Shown here in pieces: positions 57,864 to 64,000 of a stretch of DNA of 64,000 nucleotides. The notes under the pieces are model-generated. The model saw only the letters and a list, made by a program, of their open reading frames with translations, searched no databases and was not told the DNA's origin. This stretch comes from Rhodanobacter sp. ANJX3 (GTDB lineage Bacteria > Pseudomonadota > Gammaproteobacteria > Xanthomonadales > Rhodanobacteraceae), in the NCBI RefSeq assembly GCF_014200755.1, contig NZ_JACHCM010000001.1, positions 290,218 to 354,217 of the forward strand. The letters run 5' to 3'. Numbering within the stretch: position 1 is the stretch's first letter; the number at the start of each line of letters is the position of its first letter. A program made the translations under genes and the position numbers.

Positions 57864-58870
57864 TAGTGATAGCTCTCGTCACCGAGTCGAACTTTGCCGC
57901 GAAATACCCAGTAGGAAAGAGCGGTATAGGTCAAAATGATGGGCAGAATGATAAGGACGCCCACCAAGGCAAATTTCTGACTCGAAGGCGGAGATGACGC
58001 TACCCAGATGGTCAGCGAGGGCGGCACGATGTTCGGGAAAATGCTTATCAGAAGGCCGCTGTAACCGAGGAAAAGGATGGCCTGAGTAAGCAAAAACGGG
58101 AGCTTCTCGTGTTCGCGCGCGTTGGAAATGAGGATGCCGACGACGCATGCCACGACTAGAACAGGAACCGGTGCGAAGTAGAGGAAGTTGTGTTTGGCAA
58201 ACCAACGTGCGGCGACGATGGGTTGTTCCAGAACGGTCCACAGACTGACCATGCTAATGATGCCAAACAGGAAGAGTATGAGCGGCTTTTCCATCCGGCG
58301 AATTCGCCGCTGAAGCTCACCCTCCGTTTTCATGATCAGCCAGCCGCATCCGAGCGTAGCGTAAGTCGCGAGCAGTCCCAGGCCGCAAAAAAGACTGAAG
58401 GGCGTCAGCCATCCATAAGGATTTCCTGCAAACCGGCCATCGACAATCGCAATGCCTTGTAGCAACGTTCCGAGAATTACGCCCTGTGAAAAACTCGCCA
58501 TGGAGGAGCCAGCCATGAAGGCGAGATCCCATAGGGGTTGTGTTCGATGCGCTTTGGCCCGAATTTCAAAGGCAACGCCGCGAAAAATCAGGCCACAAAG
58601 CATCGCGATCAATGGCAGGTAGACCGCGGGAAGCAGCGTGCCATACGCAACCGGAAAGGCCGCGAACAGGCATGCACCTCCCAGCACCATCCATGTCTCA
58701 TTGCCGTCCCACACTGGCGCGACAGTGTTGAGCATGATCTCGCGATCACCCTCGGCATTGAAGAACGGAAAAAGCAAGCCGATACCGAGGTCAAAGCCAT
58801 CGAGCAACACGTAGATAAAGACACCCAGACCGATGATGCCGGCCCAAATCATGGGAAGGTCAATATGCAT
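57863..58870 (-). CDS. cydB: Cytochrome bd-type quinol oxidase subunit II
   Basis: A 335-residue membrane protein with eight or nine helices. The N-terminal IGLGVFIYVLLDGFDLGIGLLFPF and the VWDGNETWMVLGGACLFAAFP motif are characteristic of CydB/CioB. It starts eight bases after cydA and overlaps the DUF2474 gene. It stabilises the heme-bearing CydA subunit. Confidence 0.94.
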   Translation of the reverse strand: MHIDLPMIWAGIIGLGVFIYVLLDGFDLGIGLLFPFFNAEGDREIMLNTVAPVWDGNETWMVLGGACLFAAFPVAYGTLLPAVYLPLIAMLCGLIFRGVAFEIRAKAHRTQPLWDLAFMAGSSMASFSQGVILGTLLQGIAIVDGRFAGNPYGWLTPFSLFCGLGLLATYATLGCGWLIMKTEGELQRRIRRMEKPLILFLFGIISMVSLWTVLEQPIVAARWFAKHNFLYFAPVPVLVVACVVGILISNAREHEKLPFLLTQAILFLGYSGLLISIFPNIVPPSLTIWVASSPPSSQKFALVGVLIILPIILTYTALSYWVFRGKVRLGDESYH

Positions 58871-58878
58871 ATCGGAAT

Positions 58879-60303
58879 CTACTCGTCGATGGCGTCGCTG
58901 AGGCCTGAGATGGGAGGAAGATCGAAGCGCGACGCTCCTATCCCTATATCACTGTCATGAGGATCGGGTGCCTGGTCACCCAGCGATGGGCCCTTACCCA
59001 TGAGCTTGATCATGTAATAGATGCCTGTACCGAACACCAGGAAATACACGATGACGAATATCATTAATGACGTGCCGACCTGCTGCGCTGACAAGGCAGA
59101 GGAGGCATCTGCCGTGCGCAACACCCCGTAAACCACCCAGGGTTGGCGACCTGCTTCCGTCGTTATCCAACCTGCCAACAAGGCGATCAGTCCTGAGGGT
59201 CCCATCAGCAACGCGAACCGCTGCAGAAAGCGCGATTCATAAAGCTTCCCACCGCGACGCAGTACCAGCGCGAGCGAGCCTAGAAAGAGCATGAGAAACC
59301 CCATGCCGACCATGATGCGGAAGCTCCAGAAAACGATGGTCGAATTCGGTCTGTCTGCCGGGGCGAAAGCCTTGAGGCCTTGGATCTCACCGCCCCAGCT
59401 GTGGGTGAGAATCAGGCTTCCGAGATGCGGAACCTTGATCGCGTAACGGGTCACCTCGTCCTGCATATCGGGCCAGCCGACAAGGTTCAGCGATGTGCCG
59501 CCCTTCTCGGTGTCCCACAAACCTTCAATGGCCGCAATTTTCGCGGGCTGAAAGCGGCGCGTATTGATGCCATGAGCGTCACCCACCACCATTTGGATAG
59601 GAACCACGCAGATGACCATCCACATGGCCATCGAGAAGGATTTTTTTATGGCCGAATCGCGTCGCCCGCGAAGCAGGTGCCACGCCGCGCATGCGCCCAC
59701 AATCATGGCAGCAACGATGAACGCAGCGATGGCCATGTGCAGCAAGCGGTAAGGAAATGACGGGTTGAAGACGATCTTCAGCCAGTCCACCGGGACGATC
59801 TTTCCGTTGACGATCGCGAAGCCTTGAGGTGTCTGCATCCAGCTGTTGGATGCCAATATCCAGAAGGTCGATATCAGCGTGCCAATGGCTACCATTACTG
59901 TTGCTAAGTAGTGCAGGCGTGGACCCACTCGCGTCCAGCCGAACAGCATAATCCCCAAAAAGCCTGCTTCCAGAAAAAACGCGGTGAGGACCTCATAGGC
60001 CAGCAATGGACCGGTAACCGCTCCGGCAACCTGTGAAAAGCCGGCCCAGTTGGCGCCGAATTCGTAGCTCATCACGACGCCTGACACAACGCCCATGGCG
60101 AAGCCAACCGCAAATATTCTTGACCAGAAAAAGAACAGCTCGCGATAGACAACTTTCCCGGTGCGCAGCCACAGCCCCTCCAGAACGGCAAGAAAGCTGG
60201 CCAATCCGATGCTGATCGCAGGAAATATGATGTGAAACGACACCGTGAACGCAAATTGCATTCGCGCAAGCAGCAGGGCGTCAATGGTGTGATTCACGGC
60301 CAT
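58879..60303 (-). CDS. cydA: Cytochrome bd-type (CIO-like) quinol oxidase subunit I
   Basis: A 474-residue heme-bearing subunit that oxidises quinol and reduces oxygen without proton pumping. Heme ligands H24 (SFHIIFPA) and H189 (YRLLHMA) are present, as is the GRQPWVVYG motif near 390. The Q loop is short, as in cyanide-insensitive oxidases. I chose the ATG at 60303 (MAVNHTIDALLLARMQFAFT), since homology begins there; the 34 codons upstream look non-coding. It is the first gene of a long operon running to the MscS-like gene. Confidence 0.94.
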   Translation of the reverse strand: MAVNHTIDALLLARMQFAFTVSFHIIFPAISIGLASFLAVLEGLWLRTGKVVYRELFFFWSRIFAVGFAMGVVSGVVMSYEFGANWAGFSQVAGAVTGPLLAYEVLTAFFLEAGFLGIMLFGWTRVGPRLHYLATVMVAIGTLISTFWILASNSWMQTPQGFAIVNGKIVPVDWLKIVFNPSFPYRLLHMAIAAFIVAAMIVGACAAWHLLRGRRDSAIKKSFSMAMWMVICVVPIQMVVGDAHGINTRRFQPAKIAAIEGLWDTEKGGTSLNLVGWPDMQDEVTRYAIKVPHLGSLILTHSWGGEIQGLKAFAPADRPNSTIVFWSFRIMVGMGFLMLFLGSLALVLRRGGKLYESRFLQRFALLMGPSGLIALLAGWITTEAGRQPWVVYGVLRTADASSALSAQQVGTSLMIFVIVYFLVFGTGIYYMIKLMGKGPSLGDQAPDPHDSDIGIGASRFDLPPISGLSDAIDE

Positions 60304-60438
60304 GTGTCCGGTACTGAAATGAGGGATGAAACGAACTGTTCGCGTGAAGCCTATTAATGGCTCTCTCCAATCGCTCAATTGATAACGACTACGATGCACC
60401 CTCACGCGTGCATCGCAGCCGAGGTGTAGCGGTTGTGA

Positions 60439-61440
60439 CTAACCCTTGATAAAAGCGAGGAGATCCGGATTGATCGCATCAGCATGCGTGGTGAGCATCC
60501 CGTGCGAGAATCCGGGATAGATCTTCAGCGTTGCATTCTTGATGAGCTTTGCCTGGAGGACGGCCGCATCCTTATAGGGAACGACTTGGTCATCATCGCC
60601 CTGAAGAACGAGTGTCGGCACAGTGATGGCCTTCAGATCAGCGGTCTGATCAGTCTCCGAGAAGGCCTTGATGCCGTCATAGTGGGCTTTGGCTCCGCCC
60701 ATCATGCCTTGGCGCCACCAATTCTGGACGATGCCTTGGGAAACTTTCGCCCCCGGACGATTGAACCCATAGAAAGGGCCCGACGCCACATCGATATAGA
60801 ATTGCGACCGATTGGCTGCCAGTCCCTTACGAAAGCCATCGAAAACTTCGATCGGGGTGCCGCCTGGATTGCTCGCAGTCTTGAGCATGAGTGGCGGAAC
60901 AGCACTGACGAGAACGGCTTTGGCGACGCGCCCCTGGGGTTGTCCATACTTTGCAACATAGCGCGCTACTTCGCCGCCACCCGTCGAATGGCCGATGTGG
61001 ACAGCGTTTTTCAAGTTGAGATGTTCAAATACCGCTGCGGCGTCGGCCGCATAATGATCCATGTCGTGTCCGTCACTGACCTGGGCAGAGCGGCCGTGGC
61101 CGCGGCGATCATGGGCGACGACTCGGAAACCTTGGGCGAGAAAGAACAACATCTGCGTGTCCCAGTCGTCAGAGCTGAGCGGCCAGCCGTGATGAAAGAC
61201 GATAGGTTGGGCGTTCTTCGGACCCCAATCCTTGTAGAAGATTTCTGTTCCGTCTTTCGTGGTGATCGAACTCATGGCCGAGTCTCCTTTGTGGTTTGAA
61301 GAGGAAGATTTGATGGGCGCCGTCGAAGCAAACAGCTGACTTGAGATGAGGGAAGGGACAAGTGCCGCGGCAGTTGCCAAACTGGCACTTTGGGTAATGA
61401 ATCGCCTTCGAGATGAATCGTGAGAAGTGGTTTTCGACAT
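60439..61440 (-). CDS. Tat-exported chloroperoxidase/esterase-like alpha/beta-hydrolase
   Basis: A 333-residue alpha/beta-hydrolase related to cofactor-free haloperoxidases and arylesterases. A twin-arginine signal is visible: SRRRFIT at 10-16, then a hydrophobic Ala-rich stretch and a likely cleavage after LFA near 38. The triad is S152 (GHSTGGG), D283 or D284 (QGDDDQ) and H313 (GFSHGM). It has GGAGG just before the ATG. It probably acts in the periplasm on small esters or peracids. The next gene (cydA) is 135 bases downstream. Confidence 0.9.
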   Translation of the reverse strand: MSKTTSHDSSRRRFITQSASLATAAALVPSLISSQLFASTAPIKSSSSNHKGDSAMSSITTKDGTEIFYKDWGPKNAQPIVFHHGWPLSSDDWDTQMLFFLAQGFRVVAHDRRGHGRSAQVSDGHDMDHYAADAAAVFEHLNLKNAVHIGHSTGGGEVARYVAKYGQPQGRVAKAVLVSAVPPLMLKTASNPGGTPIEVFDGFRKGLAANRSQFYIDVASGPFYGFNRPGAKVSQGIVQNWWRQGMMGGAKAHYDGIKAFSETDQTADLKAITVPTLVLQGDDDQVVPYKDAAVLQAKLIKNATLKIYPGFSHGMLTTHADAINPDLLAFIKG

Positions 61441-61600
61441 GACTTCGTTCCTCCGTTGGGAGCATCAAAATAGCGTGGCCAATCTTCTATTCCGTGAGGG
61501 TGGCCCTTCACTTGATGGTCAAGAGCGGCGCTGAGAGCATCTGGAATGATCAGACGCAGTGACGATCTCGCGCCATCGAGAAAGGGCATAAGGCTGCAAG

Positions 61601-62509
61601 CTACGCGTCGAGGTAAGCAATGCCCGTAAGAGGCCCGTGCCCAGAGAAGACGACCTTGCCGGCATCCGGGTGATCCAAGCTCACCATTTGCACGAAGCCA
61701 CCCAGGTCGCTGGTAAAGGCCCGCTTGTTTTGGCGATCAATCGCGAGGCCAATGCCTTCGTGCAGCCCTGTCAGGATAATCTCGCAGATCATCGGCTGGT
61801 CCGGTCGGATGAGCGCGCGGTTGAGCGTATTGCCCGCTGGCGGAGCCCCGCGGTCGGTCCAGTAGAGATAGCCCGTTTCTTCAACCCATTCCAGGTCGAT
61901 CGGTTCGGGCAGATTGTCGAAGAGCACTTCGATGTCAGGGCGCTTCGCCGGATCGATGCCCTTAGGTAGATCCAGAGCGGCGCGCAGGATTCGCCCTTCG
62001 CCGCCGTCGGGCTTGCCCTTCTGGGTCCAATAGAGGAAGCCACCTTCTGGATCGATCGCAACTCCGACGCAGTGACGGCGACGATCGCGGCGCTCCTCCT
62101 CCGTTGAGCCTGTTTGAACAAGGATCGTCACCTCTGAGCCGTCGAGCCGGGCGCGCATGACGCGCAGCCCCTCGCGATCGCACCAGTAGATGAAGCTGCG
62201 CTTTGCATCGCACTGCATTTGCTTCGGTGTGAAGGTTCCACCCTTTGGCACGATGGTCGTTCGGTTCTTACCATCGAAATCTACCCGTTCGATGGAGCCG
62301 TCATTGACAAAGAAGTCTTCGCCATCATGGCTCGTGCCCATGTAGGTCCAGAAGATGTGACGGTGGATGGGGTCGATCGCGATGCCGTCAGGCGCTACGC
62401 CGAGGTCGGCCACCAGAGTCTGGATGTCGCCGCCGTCAGGGGACGCCGACAAGAGGCGGGACGGATTGCCGATATTCAGCAGGAGAAGCCTGTCCGAGGA
62501 CGTGGTCAT
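61601..62509 (-). CDS. YWTD/SMP-30-like beta-propeller protein
   Basis: A 302-residue six-bladed beta-propeller protein. Repeats of the form I-D-P-x-x-x-x-I-F-W-T and GYLYWTD (near 50, 105, 160 and 215) resemble LDL-receptor YWTD and SMP-30 repeats. No signal peptide is visible from MTTSSDRLLLLN, so it should be cytoplasmic. It lies 34 bases after the CoA-transferase gene and is likely co-transcribed. Function is not known; such genes are sometimes mislabelled as dehydrogenases. Confidence 0.82.
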   Translation of the reverse strand: MTTSSDRLLLLNIGNPSRLLSASPDGGDIQTLVADLGVAPDGIAIDPIHRHIFWTYMGTSHDGEDFFVNDGSIERVDFDGKNRTTIVPKGGTFTPKQMQCDAKRSFIYWCDREGLRVMRARLDGSEVTILVQTGSTEEERRDRRRHCVGVAIDPEGGFLYWTQKGKPDGGEGRILRAALDLPKGIDPAKRPDIEVLFDNLPEPIDLEWVEETGYLYWTDRGAPPAGNTLNRALIRPDQPMICEIILTGLHEGIGLAIDRQNKRAFTSDLGGFVQMVSLDHPDAGKVVFSGHGPLTGIAYLDA

Positions 62510-62543
62510 GTGTTTGTCTCCAAGAGGGGGTTGTGGTCGGCGT

Positions 62544-64000
62544 TCAAAGCCACTGCGGTTGCGCGGCACCACGGGGTTCCAGCACGAAGCGGTAGTGGCC
62601 CGGCGTCTCGGTCATCTCGACCTGCTCGGTCACCCCGGTATAGAGTCCTAATGGGGTGACGGCGCTGAACTGGTCGGGCGCCACATAGGTGTGCTCGTCG
62701 GCGGAGCCAGCCGTCTCCGCGGCGAAGGCCTTGTCGAAGATGCCCATCGATATCAGCCAAAGCGTCACCTTCGACAGCGACACCACCACCTTGTAGCTGC
62801 CGCCTTCGACCGCTCTCCGCTTCAATGCCTGGAGGACGCCTATGGTCGCAAGCCAGCCGGCGACGTAGTCGTTGACTACTTTGATAGGTGGGGGAGCGGG
62901 TTTATCGTCACTACCTTCCAAGCAAAACAGGCCCATCGTCAAGCCCGTAGACACGTCAAAGCCTACGCGGTCGGACCATGGGCCCTGTTGATTGGCATAG
63001 ACAACTTGAGCATGAATGAGCCCCGGAAAATTCTTGCAAAGCGCATCGGCGGTGAGCTCGTGACGTTCAAGATAACCAGGGCGCCGGTTTGAGTAGAAGA
63101 TGTCGGCTCCGCCCATCAGTTCCATGAATTTGGCGCGCGCTTCGGCGTCTTTAATACGCAATGTCGCTGACCGCACACCGACGTTAGAGGTATAGAGGAA
63201 CACGTTGTGTTCCCAGTCCTCCGGCGCCCAGATATTGAGGGCGTCGGCCCCGTGCAAGGCCAGGGCTCGCCCGATGGACGCACCAGCGATCACGTGCGCC
63301 AGGCCCAATGCCCGGATACCTGACAAGGGGTCGCGGCCATTGGGGGCGAACGGCTTGGGTTCGCTCTCAGTGATCTTCTGCACGGAAATCAGGGGGAAAT
63401 CCCGCAGGCCTTGGCGAAACACATCCATCCCAAGGATTTGCTTCAGCGGTCGCGCGAGAGGCATAACGACGCCCGCGTCGACGGCGGCCTGTTCCAGGGC
63501 CTCGCTATCCCATTGCTTGATCGCCTTGGCGACGAGATCCGGTGTGCTCGGTACACCGAGTAGCGTGGCCATCTTGAGATGGATCTGCGGGTAAGGGTTA
63601 GTAGGCAGAACCCACTTGCCATCCTTGGTTTCGTACATCAAGGCGAAGTACGGATTGTCAGGGTCGGAATACATGCCGCCGTCGTAGCCATTCACCGTTT
63701 CCCACTTCCGGTCGATGAAAGGACTGAAGCGGCGTAGCGCCTTGCGCACATCGACTTGGATGTCTTGCGAGCGTCCGGTTCGCAGGCGCCAGATCGAGGC
63801 GATCTGCAGGGCTTTCGCGGCCAAGGCGACGGCGGCCATGGATCCGAAGCGCACCACACTCGGGACAATCGGATCCTTACCGTAGAAGGACAGCCGGCCG
63901 CCGCTTTCAGACGAGGTGGCACCGACGCTGTTCAGCACGGCCTCCGTCTCCGCAGCTAAGTCGAAATCGCAGCTTGTGGAGCGGTTCGACAGGTTGAACT
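62544..64000 (-). CDS. Class III (CaiB/BaiF) CoA-transferase, 5' end beyond the window
   Basis: At least 485 residues, open through the right edge, so the start is missing. It belongs to the CaiB/BaiF class III CoA-transferases that move CoA between carboxylic acids. GIRALGLAHVIAGASIGRALALHGADALNI is the N-domain core motif, and D in VGFDVSTGLTMG is the probable catalytic Asp. The protein has a long N-terminal part before this core, suggesting a two-domain arrangement as in fused CaiB-type proteins. The next gene in the operon is the beta-propeller protein. Confidence 0.88.
   Translation of the reverse strand, partial: FNLSNRSTSCDFDLAAETEAVLNSVGATSSESGGRLSFYGKDPIVPSVVRFGSMAAVALAAKALQIASIWRLRTGRSQDIQVDVRKALRRFSPFIDRKWETVNGYDGGMYSDPDNPYFALMYETKDGKWVLPTNPYPQIHLKMATLLGVPSTPDLVAKAIKQWDSEALEQAAVDAGVVMPLARPLKQILGMDVFRQGLRDFPLISVQKITESEPKPFAPNGRDPLSGIRALGLAHVIAGASIGRALALHGADALNIWAPEDWEHNVFLYTSNVGVRSATLRIKDAEARAKFMELMGGADIFYSNRRPGYLERHELTADALCKNFPGLIHAQVVYANQQGPWSDRVGFDVSTGLTMGLFCLEGSDDKPAPPPIKVVNDYVAGWLATIGVLQALKRRAVEGGSYKVVVSLSKVTLWLISMGIFDKAFAAETAGSADEHTYVAPDQFSAVTPLGLYTGVTEQVEMTETPGHYRFVLEPRGAAQPQWL

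Noticed and set aside
1..64000. tRNA, rRNA, CRISPR array, intact transposase or prophage
   Set aside because: None could be recognised by reading; no T-loop-like tRNA ends, repeat-spacer pattern or DDE/integrase motifs were found. A dedicated search could still find a diverged one.

Overview
The window looks like a chromosomal segment of a gammaproteobacterium of the Xanthomonadales/Lysobacterales type, most plausibly Rhodanobacteraceae (Dyella, Luteibacter or Rhodanobacter-like). This rests on the GC-rich coding style, the lexA2-imuA-imuB-dnaE2 cassette, a pseudomonalisin-type S53 protease and an aerobic respiratory gene set with two quinol oxidases. The genus is inferred, not shown. I found no tRNA, rRNA, CRISPR array or intact insertion sequence.

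Layout. 1-6 kb: an S53 (sedolisin) protease cut by the left edge, a DUF2235 hydrolase, a YihY membrane protein and a small exported protein. 6.3-12 kb: an SOS mutagenesis operon (lexA2, imuA, imuB, dnaE2) behind a perfect palindrome that is probably its LexA2 operator. 12.3-13.8 kb: a DUF748 protein, then two dead neighbours, a DUF3606 gene and a ligD fragment. 14.1-17.9 kb: a tightly overlapping four-gene cassette (GT2 glycosyltransferase, acyl-CoA dehydrogenase-like protein, PIG-L deacetylase, NodS-like methyltransferase) that resembles an uncharacterised glycoconjugate or small-molecule pathway. 18-28 kb: stress and detoxification genes (DUF4142, trehalose-6-phosphate synthase, formaldehyde-dehydrogenase-like ADH, YdeP/FdhF-like molybdoenzyme, an SDR broken by an amber codon, AlkB, a GIY-YIG protein).

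28.6-32.7 kb: the cyoABCD bo3-type quinol oxidase. 33-40 kb: phosphoketolase-acetate kinase operon, DUF421 protein, an SDR with an internal deletion, and an Nramp-like transporter with altered metal-site motifs. 40.4-51.3 kb: signalling genes, namely a multi-PAS hybrid histidine kinase and a NarL-type regulator with a beta-propeller sensor kinase, with small unknown genes and a decayed paralogue between them. 51.4-60.3 kb: one long minus-strand operon, cydA-cydB-DUF2474-ytcA-mdtN-mdtO-mdtP-mscS/cNMP, joining a bd-type quinol oxidase to a tripartite efflux pump. 60.4-64 kb: a Tat-exported chloroperoxidase-like hydrolase, a beta-propeller protein and a class III CoA-transferase cut by the right edge.

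A recurring theme is gene decay. At least six loci carry frameshifts, nonsense codons or in-frame deletions, and a seventh (an alpha/beta hydrolase) has lost its catalytic histidine. All three stop codons appear among the nonsense lesions, so this is not a recoded genetic code. The two most interesting intact systems are the four-gene overlapping cassette at 14.1-17.9 kb and the oxidase-efflux operon at 51.4-60.3 kb.
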